Assembly (NCBI RefSeq): GCF_002995745.1 | Contig: NZ_PVXQ01000038.1 | Span: forward strand, 1 to 32,705 | Length of the DNA: 32,705 bases | DNA from: Clostridium vincentii | GTDB taxonomy: Bacteria; Bacillota; Clostridia; Clostridiales; Clostridiaceae | Direction: 5' to 3' | Shown: positions 25,207 through 32,705 of the stretch, piece by piece | How the letters are laid out: each line of letters starts with the position of its first letter | How positions within the stretch are numbered: the first letter of the stretch is position 1 | Notes under the pieces: model-generated | Database searches by the model: none | The model's input: only the letters and a program-made list of their open reading frames with translations | What the model was told of the DNA's origin: nothing | Translations under genes and position numbers: made by a program

Positions 25207-25245
25207 AAAGGAGCCAAATCTCCTAATTTGGAGATTGACTCCTTT
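25207..25245 (-). terminator. Terminator of patA
   Basis: Stem AAAGGAGTCAATCTCC with GGAGATTTGGCTCCTTT (minus strand; one bulge, one G-U), 6-base loop, modest T-tail. It lies 20 bases after the patA stop. Between it and the repeats (25154-25206) is AT-rich sequence that could carry an aguA promoter, but I see no clear one. Confidence 0.75.
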
Positions 25246-25264
25246 ATTATATTTTAGCCTACAA

Positions 25265-26617
25265 TTAAAGATTAAATTCTTTTTTAGTATCAATAACTGC
25301 TTCCTCAAATTTTATAATAACCTTATCAATATCCTCATGAGATATAGTTGCTGATGGTTCAAATCTTATAGTTTTTGCGTTAACTAAGGTTCCTGCAGTC
25401 ATTACTCTTCTTTTAAATAGACCCTTTGCAATTGCATAACCTAGTTCACAAGCACCAAATTCAACTCCAATCATTACTCCTATTCCTCTTACTTCTTGAA
25501 TTACCTCTGGATACTTTTCTGCTATCTTTTGTAATCCACTCTTTAAATGAATTCCTTTCTCTGCTGCTAGTGCTGGAATATCATTGTCAATCATATATTT
25601 TATTGTTGCTAATGCAGCTGAGCAAGCAAGTGGATTACCACCGAAAGTTGGTGATCCAAGAATCCATGGATTGTCTTGTAGTTCTTGAATCCATAGATGT
25701 GGTCTTGCAATGATACCTGTTATTGGCATAATACCACCACCAAAAGCTTTTCCGTAGGTCAATATATCTGGTACTACGTCTTCAGCTTCACATCTAAACA
25801 TGGTTCCCGTCCTACCCATACCAGTTTGAATTTCATCAAATATTAAACATACTCCTAATTCATCACATATTTTTCTTACTTCCTTTAGGTAACCCTTAGG
25901 AGGTATTATAACACCTGCTTCTCCTTGGATAGGTTCTAAAACAACTGCTGCTACCTTTTCACCTACATGTTGTAAGTTTTTTATAGCTTTTCTTATAGCA
26001 TCAGCATCTCCAAATTCTACGTGTTGTACTTGTTGAACCATAGGAAGATATGGTGCTCTATAGGTATCTTTTCCACCTACAGATATAGCTCCCATTGATT
26101 TTCCATGAAAACCATCTATAGCTGCGATATACCATCTGCCACCAGTTGCTATTCTTGCTAGCTTAAGTGCCATTTCTACTGCTTCTGCTCCACCATTTGT
26201 GAAAAAACAATACTGTAAATCTCCTGGTGTAATTGCTGAAACAGCTTTTGCTAAATATCCTCTTAATGGATCTAAAAGTTCCTGACTATGAAGTGCTTGT
26301 CTATGCAATTGAGCTTCTACTACCTCTAAAATCTCTGGATTTCTATGTCCGCACATAAATATTCCAAATCCTCCAAGACAATCGATAAATTCTTCTCCAT
26401 GAACATCGTAAAAATGTTCTCCCTCATCTCTCCATTCAACAAATGTAGCATCTGTTGAAACTGATTTTCTATACTTTAACCAACCTGGGTTAACAAATTC
26501 ATTATAATTATCTACTGAGTCCCTTACTATCATATCCTGTGCCTCTGTCGTTAATACAGGGCTTTTAATATATCCAACTACCCTATCTAATTCCTCATTT
26601 ATTCTTTCAATATTCAT
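25265..26617 (-). CDS. patA: Putrescine aminotransferase (PatA/YgjG type)
   Basis: A 450-residue class III PLP aminotransferase. It transfers an amino group from putrescine to 2-oxoglutarate, giving 4-aminobutanal (which cyclises to pyrroline). It follows E. coli YgjG closely: VNPGWLKYRKSV, FIDCLGGFGIF, GHRNPE, LHSQELLDPLRGYLAK, EPIQGEAGVI, FDEIQTGMGRTG, Lys290 in YGKAFGGG for the Schiff base, and SPTFGGNPLACSAALATI. The length matches. It lies between the aldehyde dehydrogenase that uses its product and the agmatine pathway that makes its substrate. Terminators both before and after suggest a separate transcription unit. An acetylornithine-type role is less likely given the YgjG-specific N-terminus. 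Confidence 0.95.
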   Translation of the reverse strand: MNIERINEELDRVVGYIKSPVLTTEAQDMIVRDSVDNYNEFVNPGWLKYRKSVSTDATFVEWRDEGEHFYDVHGEEFIDCLGGFGIFMCGHRNPEILEVVEAQLHRQALHSQELLDPLRGYLAKAVSAITPGDLQYCFFTNGGAEAVEMALKLARIATGGRWYIAAIDGFHGKSMGAISVGGKDTYRAPYLPMVQQVQHVEFGDADAIRKAIKNLQHVGEKVAAVVLEPIQGEAGVIIPPKGYLKEVRKICDELGVCLIFDEIQTGMGRTGTMFRCEAEDVVPDILTYGKAFGGGIMPITGIIARPHLWIQELQDNPWILGSPTFGGNPLACSAALATIKYMIDNDIPALAAEKGIHLKSGLQKIAEKYPEVIQEVRGIGVMIGVEFGACELGYAIAKGLFKRRVMTAGTLVNAKTIRFEPSATISHEDIDKVIIKFEEAVIDTKKEFNL

Positions 26618-26656
26618 AATATCTACATCCTTTCATTTTGTGTTTAATAATTTTAA

Positions 26657-26699
26657 TAAAAAAAAGACATCTATAGACTATATAGTCTACAAACGCCTT
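26657..26699 (-). terminator. Strand-specific terminator between the aldehyde dehydrogenase gene and patA
   Basis: Arms 26664-26681 and 26682-26699 pair along 18 positions in the minus transcript. Four of those are G-U pairs that would be A-C mismatches in a plus transcript. Eight T residues follow. The fold therefore works only in the operon's direction. It ends 40 bases before the patA ATG, so it may be a terminator or an attenuator. Confidence 0.7.
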
Positions 26700-26759
26700 T
26701 GTTTGTACGGATTTTATTTTTGTTATTCTTATTGTTTAAATTTTACCACTATTTTGATA

Positions 26760-26808
26760 ATTATATAATGTCCACCTGTTACAAAGATTATTGTCTTCTT
26801 TGGACAAT
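26760..26808 (-). promoter_or_regulatory. Possible internal promoter/operator ahead of patA
   Basis: Minus strand TATAAT (26760-26765), with TTGTAA only 13 bp upstream (26779-26784), so the core spacing is poor. An inverted repeat ATTGTC/GACAAT (26790-26795, 26803-26808) lies just upstream. If used, transcription would pass through the 26657-26699 hairpin before patA. Low confidence. Confidence 0.25.
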
Positions 26809-26811
26809 CAT

Positions 26812-28275
26812 TTATTCTGAAAACCAACCTGTAGGTTCTGGCTTAAGATTTATATTGATTTGTTTCACTTCTGTATATTCTTCAAAACCAAAAGTTCCAA
26901 GTTCTCGACCTATACCACTTTGTTTATATCCACCCCAAGGAGCTTCATTAAAAGTCGGATGGTAGGCATTTATCCAAGTTATTCCTGCACGAAGTTTTTT
27001 AATAACCCTCATGCCTTTTGAAATATCATTTGTAAATACGCCACCAGCTAATCCGTAGATTGTATCATTAGCAAGCTTTAGAGCCTCTGCCTCTGTACTG
27101 AATTTTTGTATTACAAGAACTGGTCCAAAAATTTCTTCCTTTACAATTCTCATATCAGCAGTTGTATCTCCAAAAATGGTAGGTTCAACGAAATACCCCT
27201 CAGTGCCAATTCTATTTCCGCCACAAAGAAGTTTAGCTCCTTCTTTTTTACCTATTTCTATATAACTTAGAACTTTTTCCATATGTGCTTCACTTATAAG
27301 TGGTCCCATTTCAACTGATGGATCTGTTCCAGGTCCTACTTTAATCTTCTTAGCCCTTTCCACTAATTTTTCCACAAATTTATCATATATGGTATCTTGA
27401 AGAATCAACCTTGAACCTGCTGAACAAACTTGTCCTTGATTACAGAATATAGCAAACAAAGCATAGTCTACTGCTGTTTCAAAGTCTGCATCTGCAAAAA
27501 CTATATTAGGAGATTTCCCTCCTAGCTCTAAAGAAATATTTTTCAAATTTCCAGTAGATGCTTGCATTATACTTCTTCCCGTTTTAGTTCCACCAGTAAA
27601 TGCAACCTTATCTATATCCATATTAGCTGCAATCTCATGACCTACAACTGTGCCTGCCCCTAAAACTAAATTTACTACACCCTTAGGTATTCCTACCTCT
27701 TCCATTATTTCAAAAAGTTTTATCATACTTAACGGGGTTATTTCAGCTGGCTTAAATATTATAGTATTACCTGCAGCAAGAGCTGGTGCTATCTTCCACA
27801 TACCCATAAGAAGTGGATAATTCCATGGAACTATTTGTCCACAAACTCCAATAGGTTCACGAACAACCATAGAATGCATATTTGGATCTGGTACATCATA
27901 GGTCTGTCCACTAGGTTTTGTTACCATTCCTGCATAATATTTAAGACAGGCTACCGCATCATCCACATCAAACTCTGTCTCTCGCATAGGCTTCCCATTA
28001 TCTTCATTTTCAAGTTTTGCAAATTCATCTTTATTTTCCTCAAGCTTTGCTGCTATCTTTAATAGATAATCTCCTCTATCAGTGGCTGAAACTTCATCCC
28101 AGCCATCTTCATAAAATGCTCTTTTTGCTGCAGCTACAGCTTTTTCAACATCCTCCTTTGTTCCTTCTGTAACTAGTGTTATTACTTTCCCTGTAGCAGG
28201 ATTAACAATCTCTCTAGTTTGCCCTGATTGAGATAATAACCATTCCCCATCAATATACATCTTTTTAACTTCCAT
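26812..28275 (-). CDS. Aldehyde dehydrogenase, probable 4-aminobutyraldehyde dehydrogenase
   Basis: A 487-residue NAD(P)-dependent aldehyde dehydrogenase. Active-site features are Asn151 in IVPWNYPL, Lys175 in FKPAEITPL, Glu250 in LELGGKSPNIVF and nucleophile Cys284 in NQGQVCSAGSRL. The overall sequence resembles the betaine-aldehyde/aminobutyraldehyde group (PatD/PuuC-like). Next to putrescine aminotransferase, the expected reaction is 4-aminobutanal to GABA. Substrate specificity is inferred from neighbours, not from residues. It starts 27 bp after potD, so it belongs to the P-II/pot operon, and a strand-specific hairpin follows. RBS AAAGGAGGAG before the ATG supports the start. Confidence 0.93.
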   Translation of the reverse strand: MEVKKMYIDGEWLLSQSGQTREIVNPATGKVITLVTEGTKEDVEKAVAAAKRAFYEDGWDEVSATDRGDYLLKIAAKLEENKDEFAKLENEDNGKPMRETEFDVDDAVACLKYYAGMVTKPSGQTYDVPDPNMHSMVVREPIGVCGQIVPWNYPLLMGMWKIAPALAAGNTIIFKPAEITPLSMIKLFEIMEEVGIPKGVVNLVLGAGTVVGHEIAANMDIDKVAFTGGTKTGRSIMQASTGNLKNISLELGGKSPNIVFADADFETAVDYALFAIFCNQGQVCSAGSRLILQDTIYDKFVEKLVERAKKIKVGPGTDPSVEMGPLISEAHMEKVLSYIEIGKKEGAKLLCGGNRIGTEGYFVEPTIFGDTTADMRIVKEEIFGPVLVIQKFSTEAEALKLANDTIYGLAGGVFTNDISKGMRVIKKLRAGITWINAYHPTFNEAPWGGYKQSGIGRELGTFGFEEYTEVKQININLKPEPTGWFSE

Positions 28276-28302
28276 ATTGTTCTCCTCCTTTACTATGAAT
28301 AT

Positions 28303-29355
28303 TTATTTAACTTCTGCCCATAACTTATCAAACTTAGTAGTTGCATCTCCTACATCTATAACGAATTCACCCTTTGCCATTTCTTCATCTGGTACATTAG
28401 AAGCTCCATTATTCTTGTAACTTTCTTCTAAAGATTCATAGGCTGCATTATTCACATTTTTGTATGGGAATTCATCTGTAACCATCTTACTGATTTCTGG
28501 ACTTAGTAGAAAATCAATGAATTTCTCAGCATTATCCTTATTCTTTGAACCCTTTGGAATTGCAAAGCTGTCTATAAATAGATACATGCCTTCCTTTGGA
28601 TATACAGGCTTAATACTGGACTTTTCATCCATAGCTAAAGCACATTCTGCATTCCATAAGAATCCTATTGATGCTTCTCCATTAATTAATAGAGTTTTAG
28701 GACTATCACTATCATAAGCTTTTATATTTGGTTTAAGATTTTCTAGATAAACCTTTGCTTCTGCAAGTTTTGCATCATCGGTTTCATTTAATGAATACCC
28801 AAGTGCCTTTAAAGCAATACCTATTAAAGCTCTTTGATCATCTAATACAACTAAAGAATTTGCATAATTAGGATTTAATAGGTCATTATAAGATGTGATA
28901 TTATCTTTTACAACAGCTGTATCTACTGCAAGTAGAGCTGCTCCAGCATCAAAAGGTACTGAATACTTATTGTCTTTATCAAATTCCTTGTTTAAATAAA
29001 CATCACTTACATTTGAAAAATTCGTTATATTATCCTTATTTAGCTCTTCTAGTAATCCTTTTTCTTTCATTATTGTAACCATATAATCACTAGGAACTAT
29101 AACATCATAGGTACCTTCAGCTGAAGATTCAACCTTAGCCAAGCATTCTTCATTGCTAGAATAAGTACTATAATTTACCTTTATACCAGTCTCCTCTTCA
29201 AATTTGACTATAACTGAACTTGGAATGTATTCTGTCCAGTTAAAAACATTAAGTTCTTCTTGACTACTACTTTTTCCACAACCTACTACAGCTGTAGAAG
29301 CTAGTACTGCTACCATTGCAAATGCAAGCATTTTTTTTACTGGTTTTTTTGACAT
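28303..29355 (-). CDS. potD: Spermidine/putrescine-binding lipoprotein PotD
   Basis: A 350-residue substrate-binding protein. A signal peptide ends in lipobox AVVGC with Cys26. The mature protein begins LNVFNWTEYIPSSVIVKFEEETG, the characteristic PotD/PotF start. It also contains YDVIVPSDYMV and IGFLWNAECALAM, typical of family 1 polyamine binders. It captures polyamine outside the membrane and hands it to PotBC. It lies last among the four importer genes, 12 bp after potC, with the aldehyde dehydrogenase behind it. Whether it prefers putrescine or spermidine is not clear; the catabolic neighbours favour putrescine. Confidence 0.95.
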   Translation of the reverse strand: MSKKPVKKMLAFAMVAVLASTAVVGCGKSSSQEELNVFNWTEYIPSSVIVKFEEETGIKVNYSTYSSNEECLAKVESSAEGTYDVIVPSDYMVTIMKEKGLLEELNKDNITNFSNVSDVYLNKEFDKDNKYSVPFDAGAALLAVDTAVVKDNITSYNDLLNPNYANSLVVLDDQRALIGIALKALGYSLNETDDAKLAEAKVYLENLKPNIKAYDSDSPKTLLINGEASIGFLWNAECALAMDEKSSIKPVYPKEGMYLFIDSFAIPKGSKNKDNAEKFIDFLLSPEISKMVTDEFPYKNVNNAAYESLEESYKNNGASNVPDEEMAKGEFVIDVGDATTKFDKLWAEVK

Positions 29356-29367
29356 GATTTATTCCCC

Positions 29368-30174
29368 CTAAATTTTATTTCTTTTTTGTTTCCTTACCAA
29401 GGATATCCCTACTAGGGTTACCCCTATTATAGTTACCATGATAATAATTGTTGATAAAGCATTAACTTCAGGTGTAACTCCTGTTTTAACCATTGCAAAT
29501 ATTTTAAGTGGTAATGTATTACTTCCAGGGCCTGCTGTAAAGAAACTTATAATTACATCATCTAATGATAATGTAAATGCAAGAAGAACTCCTGATAATA
29601 CTCCCGGTGCAATTAATGGTAAAGTTATCTTCATAAAAGTTTGAAACCTATTTGCACCAAGATCCATAGCTGCTTCCTCTATAGACATATCAAATCCACT
29701 TAACCTAGCTCTAACTGTTATTATTACGAAAGGTGTTTGGAAAGTTACATGAGCTAAAATTATTGTAAATAGCCCAAGTTGTATATTCATTAATGAAAAT
29801 ACAGACAATAATGCTATACCTAAAACTATTTCTGGTATTACAACAGGTATGTACAGTAACTTATCTATAATGTTTTTCCCTTTAAATTTAAATCTCTCAA
29901 GACCTACTGCAGCAAGAGTTCCTATAACACCTGATATAAGAGTACTAACAAGGGCAATTATTAAAGTATTTCCTAAGGCCTCCATTAAAGATCTATTAGA
30001 AAATAAACTTCCATACCATTTTGTAGTAAATCCTTCAAATACTATATTCATCTTAGAAGTATTAAAAGAGAATATAATTAGCACTATAATTGGAAGGTAT
30101 AGGAATAAATAAACGAATCCAATATATGCATTCTTCCCTACTTCTACTGCTTTTCTTTTTCCTTTTTTCTTCAT
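29368..30174 (-). CDS. potC: Spermidine/putrescine ABC permease PotC
   Basis: A 268-residue inner-membrane permease with six predicted helices. The cytoplasmic EAA loop reads EEAAMDLGANRFQTFMKITLPLIAPG, shown here in parts: EEAAMDLGAN near residue 160, then ITLPLIAPG. This loop docks onto PotA. The length and the opening helix with LYLPIIVLIIFSFN match PotC. It follows potB with only 2 bp between them and precedes potD by 12 bp. Together with PotB it forms the polyamine channel. Confidence 0.94.
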   Translation of the reverse strand: MKKKGKRKAVEVGKNAYIGFVYLFLYLPIIVLIIFSFNTSKMNIVFEGFTTKWYGSLFSNRSLMEALGNTLIIALVSTLISGVIGTLAAVGLERFKFKGKNIIDKLLYIPVVIPEIVLGIALLSVFSLMNIQLGLFTIILAHVTFQTPFVIITVRARLSGFDMSIEEAAMDLGANRFQTFMKITLPLIAPGVLSGVLLAFTLSLDDVIISFFTAGPGSNTLPLKIFAMVKTGVTPEVNALSTIIIMVTIIGVTLVGISLVRKQKRNKI

Positions 30175-30176
30175 CC

Positions 30177-31049
30177 TTAAATACCTCCTAACTCATCTAA
30201 ATCTCCACCGACTTTCTTGTACACTCCAACCAGTACTAATGTCATTATTATTAGTATTATTGATAATGCTGCTCCAAAGGGCCAGTTTCTTGCTGTAAGA
30301 AATTGATTTTTAATAAGATTACCAATTAGCATTACCTTACTTCCACCAAGCAAATCAGATATAAAGAAGTATCCTAGTGTTGGTATAAATACTAAAATTG
30401 ATCCTGCAAATATTCCTGGCATTGTAAGTGGTAATGTTATCTTAGTAAATGCCCTTCTTGGTTTAGCTCCTAAATCACTTGCAGCCTCTAATAATGATTT
30501 ATCTAACTTTTCAATACAGCTATATAAAGGTAAAATCATAAATGGTACTAGGGTATAAACCATACCTATCATAACTCCTGTATTTGTATAAAGAATTTCT
30601 AACGGTTCTTTTATTAGGTGTATTGCTAATAAAAAATTATTTATAATACCTTCGCTTCTAATTAAAATAATCCACCCATAGGTACGAACTAAAGAATTAG
30701 TTAAAAACGGTACTATAACCATTAGTAGCAACATGGTCTTCTTTCCTGACGATTTTTGTGCAATGAAATATGCAAAAGGATATCCAATTAAAATACATAA
30801 CACAGTTGTTTTAGTCGCCATCCATATTGATCCTGTAAATACATTCATGTATAAGGGATCAAAGACATTAGCATAATTACTTAAGGTAAACCCGAGCTCT
30901 ATCCCCCCATATTCCCCTCTATTCATGAAGCTAATTGCAAATATATAGAGAAATGGTATTGCAACAAATACTGTCATCCAAAATCCTATAGGGCCTACCA
31001 TTGTTACTATGGATAATAGATTCTTTTTTTTGTTCTTATCTTTTTTCAT
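30177..31049 (-). CDS. potB: Spermidine/putrescine ABC permease PotB
   Basis: A 290-residue permease from ATG 31049 (MKKDKNKKK), which has AGGAGG 6 bases upstream. A longer in-frame start would add 12 residues and overlap potA. Six helices are predicted. The EAA loop is LEAASDLGAKPRRAF with ITLPLTMPG. The periplasmic-facing segment between helices 1 and 2 contains the NRGEYGG and LSNYANVFDPLY motifs of the family. It pairs with PotC and contacts PotA. Confidence 0.94.
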   Translation of the reverse strand: MKKDKNKKKNLLSIVTMVGPIGFWMTVFVAIPFLYIFAISFMNRGEYGGIELGFTLSNYANVFDPLYMNVFTGSIWMATKTTVLCILIGYPFAYFIAQKSSGKKTMLLLMVIVPFLTNSLVRTYGWIILIRSEGIINNFLLAIHLIKEPLEILYTNTGVMIGMVYTLVPFMILPLYSCIEKLDKSLLEAASDLGAKPRRAFTKITLPLTMPGIFAGSILVFIPTLGYFFISDLLGGSKVMLIGNLIKNQFLTARNWPFGAALSIILIIMTLVLVGVYKKVGGDLDELGGI

Positions 31050-31068
31050 AACTCTCCTCCTAGAGATT

Positions 31069-32190
31069 TTATTTTGCAGCCCCACTTATATCAGGATTAT
31101 CAATAATTGAAAATACCTCTTCACTCTTTGATTCTATAACAACTGCATCCTCTACTTTCCAATATACATAAACCTTTGTGTCAACAGATACCATCTTCAT
31201 CCCTGGTAATTTGTTCATCTTAATTTCCTGTCCTGATGGTAATACCACTATTGTCTTTATAATTGAGCCTACATAAACATGTTCCTTAACAATGCCAAGT
31301 ATAGACGATTCTTTAACAGGAGTTTCTGAAATTTCTATCTTTTCAGGTCTAACTGAAATATAAACTATACTATCCTTCTCAAAGCCTGCCGCAATAGCTT
31401 CAACCTCTCCTGATTCAATTGTCACTTTCAACTTATCCTCAATGGATTCTTTTATAGTTCCATAGAAAATATTAGATTCTCCAATAAAGTCTGCTACAAA
31501 TTTTGAAGCTGGTCTTTCGTATATCTCTGCCGGAGTACCCAATTGTTCTAAGATACCTCCATTCATAATTGCAATTCTATCACTCATTGTTAAAGCTTCT
31601 TCTTGATCATGGGTTACATAAATAAAGGTAATTCCAAGTTTCTTCTGAAGTCTCTTAAGCTCAACTTGCATTTGTTTCCTAAGTTTTAAGTCTAATGCCC
31701 CTAAAGGTTCATCAAGAAGTAGTACCTTAGGTCTATTAATTAAGGCCCTTGCAATAGCAACTCTTTGCTTTTGTCCACCCGATAATTGATCTGGCTTTCT
31801 TTTTTCATATCCTTTTAACTGTACCAACTCAAGCATTTCAGATACTCTAGTCTTTATTTCAGCTTTTGGCACTTTTTTCATAGTTAATCCAAATGCCACA
31901 TTATCATATATATTCATATGAGGAAATAAAGCGTAGCTTTGAAATACTGTATTAACCTGTCTATCATAAGGCTCTTTGTCTTGAACCTTAACATCTTCAA
32001 CAAAGATATCTCCATCCGTTGGTTCTTCAAAACCAGCTATCATTCTCAAGGTAGTAGTTTTACCACACCCTGAAGGTCCAAGCATTGTTAGAAATTCACC
32101 TTCATTAACCTGAAGGTTTAAATTTTTAACAACATGATTATCCCCATATATTTTATTAACGTCAGCTATTATGACTATTTTTTTCCCCAT
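31069..32190 (-). CDS. potA: Spermidine/putrescine ABC transporter ATPase PotA
   Basis: A 373-residue ATPase. Walker A is GPSGCGKTT, the signature is LSGGQKQRVAIARAL, Walker B is VLLLDEPLGALD, and the switch histidine is in VTHDQEEA. A C-terminal regulatory TOBE domain (about 245-360) is typical of the PotA/MalK class. It powers polyamine uptake through PotBC. AAAGGAGG before the ATG supports the start. The gene lies 32 bp after the P-II gene; P-II proteins are known to bind ATPases of some nitrogen-source transporters, so direct control of PotA is a fair hypothesis. Confidence 0.95.
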   Translation of the reverse strand: MGKKIVIIADVNKIYGDNHVVKNLNLQVNEGEFLTMLGPSGCGKTTTLRMIAGFEEPTDGDIFVEDVKVQDKEPYDRQVNTVFQSYALFPHMNIYDNVAFGLTMKKVPKAEIKTRVSEMLELVQLKGYEKRKPDQLSGGQKQRVAIARALINRPKVLLLDEPLGALDLKLRKQMQVELKRLQKKLGITFIYVTHDQEEALTMSDRIAIMNGGILEQLGTPAEIYERPASKFVADFIGESNIFYGTIKESIEDKLKVTIESGEVEAIAAGFEKDSIVYISVRPEKIEISETPVKESSILGIVKEHVYVGSIIKTIVVLPSGQEIKMNKLPGMKMVSVDTKVYVYWKVEDAVVIESKSEEVFSIIDNPDISGAAK

Positions 32191-32222
32191 TGTTGTTGCC
32201 TCCTTTAAAGCGATAAAGCAAC

Positions 32223-32564
32223 TTAAATTGCATTGCTTCCGCGTTCACCAGTACGAATTCTCATTACATCAAAAACTTCGTAAATAAATACTTTTCCGTC
32301 TCCTACGCCCCCTGTTGATATTTTTTCATTAATCTCAGTTAAAACCGCCTCTAATATTTCATCCTGAATAATTGCATTTACCTGAATTTTAGGTAAGAGG
32401 TTTATGTTAAGTTTAACACCCTTAAATTCTGTACCCTTAATTCCTTTTTGATTTCCACAACCCATTCCCGAGAACATTGTCATTCCTCCACAGCCATGTT
32501 CATTTAAAATTGCCTTGATATCCTCTAAACTTTCCGGTCTAATAACAACCTCTAATTTTTTCAT
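32223..32564 (-). CDS. P-II family nitrogen regulatory protein (NrgB/GlnK-like)
   Basis: A 113-residue P-II protein. It has the family start MKKLEVVIRPE, a GCGNQKG loop entry with the ATP/2-oxoglutarate-site Gln, LLPK closing the T-loop, and the ATP-binding end TGGVGDGKVFIYEV and RIRTGERG. The uridylylation Tyr51 of E. coli GlnB is not present (KGVKL aligns with RGAEY), so it is probably regulated only by effector binding. ATG 32564 has AAGGAGGG 4 bases before it and matches the family start; a longer in-frame ATG at 32603 would start inside the insertion sequence. It heads the pot operon rather than an ammonium-transporter operon. Confidence 0.93.
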   Translation of the reverse strand: MKKLEVVIRPESLEDIKAILNEHGCGGMTMFSGMGCGNQKGIKGTEFKGVKLNINLLPKIQVNAIIQDEILEAVLTEINEKISTGGVGDGKVFIYEVFDVMRIRTGERGSNAI

Positions 32565-32580
32565 AGTACCCTCCTTAATT

Positions 32581-32705
32581 GTAAGCGTCAAATAACTCAT
32601 CACCTAGGACTGGCAGTAAATTAATGTGATAATACTCCTATACTTAGTAGGAGGTAATTTGCATGGCAGAAAGAAGATCTAAAGAAGAATGGATGATACT
32701 TGTAA
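32581..32705 (+). mobile_element. Left end of a probable IS66-family insertion sequence (partial)
   Basis: GTAAGCGTC at 32581 matches the conserved GTAAGCG terminal inverted repeat of IS66-family elements. A reading frame like the IS66 accessory gene tnpA begins 82 bp inside, which is the usual distance. The rest lies beyond the window, so the right end and the target-site duplication cannot be checked. The end lies 16 bp before the P-II ATG, leaving only its ribosome binding site. Confidence 0.55.
32663..32705 (+). CDS. tnpA: IS66-type accessory protein TnpA, N-terminus only
   Basis: The frame reads MAERRSKEEWMILV before the window ends. The RRSKEEW pattern resembles the start of IS66 TnpA proteins, a small helix-turn-helix partner of the transposase. 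AGGAGG lies 8 bases before the ATG. Only 14 residues are visible, so this rests largely on the inverted-repeat match and spacing. Confidence 0.5.
   Translation, partial: MAERRSKEEWMILV

Noticed and set aside
25105..25308. A 67-codon minus-strand reading frame between aguA and patA
   Set aside because: It overlaps the patA end, runs through the terminator and the 14-bp purine repeats, and has no ribosome binding site or recognisable domain. It is a by-product of the repeats.
26699..26965. An 88-codon plus-strand frame over the ALDH end
   Set aside because: It mirrors the dehydrogenase coding sequence, lacks a ribosome binding site, and starts inside the terminator region.
22986..32564. Genomic island or prophage around the polyamine genes
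   Set aside because: Apart from the IS66-like end at the edge, I see no integrase, tRNA, attachment repeats or phage genes, and base composition matches the neighbours.

Overview
The window reads as chromosome of a low-GC Gram-positive bacterium of the Clostridium group. The signs are AT-rich DNA, strong AGGAGG-type ribosome binding sites, a Firmicutes-type rRNA promoter and leader, a TPP riboswitch on thiC, clostridial-style protein sequences, and many hairpin plus U-tract terminators. The species cannot be fixed from this sequence. Most genes lie on the minus strand.

Layout. 1-173: 5' end of a 16S rRNA gene (minus strand, running out of the window) with leader and promoter. 474-3047: a secreted DUF1002 (YpuA-like) protein converging on thiC, which is under a TPP riboswitch. 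3101-5341: a MocR/PdxR-type regulator that appears to need an ATT start codon, then a patatin-like lipase. 5399-10242: sensor kinase, response regulator, then (after a terminator and a new promoter) an FtsX-type permease / ATPase / permease ABC exporter. 10334-12349: a membrane acyltransferase-3 fused to a TraB/GumN-like domain whose two motif histidines are missing. 12528-16708: a GntR/UTRA regulator and a three-gene run (GH13 glycosidase, class I isoprenoid-synthase-like protein, PHP phosphatase); both units carry the same octamer upstream. 16937-19401: a K+/H+ antiporter divergent from a LysR regulator. 19408-22780: three tandem paralogues of a galactose-type substrate-binding protein with no permease or ATPase; two have lost the lipobox cysteine. 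22986-32564: a polyamine block. 32581-32705: the probable left end of an IS66-family insertion sequence.

The polyamine block is the most coherent unit. In transcription order it is a P-II signalling protein, potA, potB, potC, potD, an aminobutyraldehyde-type dehydrogenase, putrescine aminotransferase, agmatine deiminase and N-carbamoylputrescine amidase. Together these predict import of polyamine, or hydrolysis of agmatine to putrescine, then conversion of putrescine through 4-aminobutanal to GABA. The block is cut into at least three transcription units by hairpin terminators after the dehydrogenase and after the aminotransferase. An unusual repeat-derived, hairpin-rich leader precedes agmatine deiminase. 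The IS66-like end lies 16 bp from the P-II start codon, so it has probably replaced the native promoter of the importer operon.

I see no CRISPR array, prophage or complete new defence system. The best candidates for something undescribed are the acyltransferase/degenerate TraB fusion, the triplicated orphan sugar-binding proteins with lost lipid anchors, the GNRA-hairpin tandem repeat ahead of agmatine deiminase, and P-II heading a polyamine importer.
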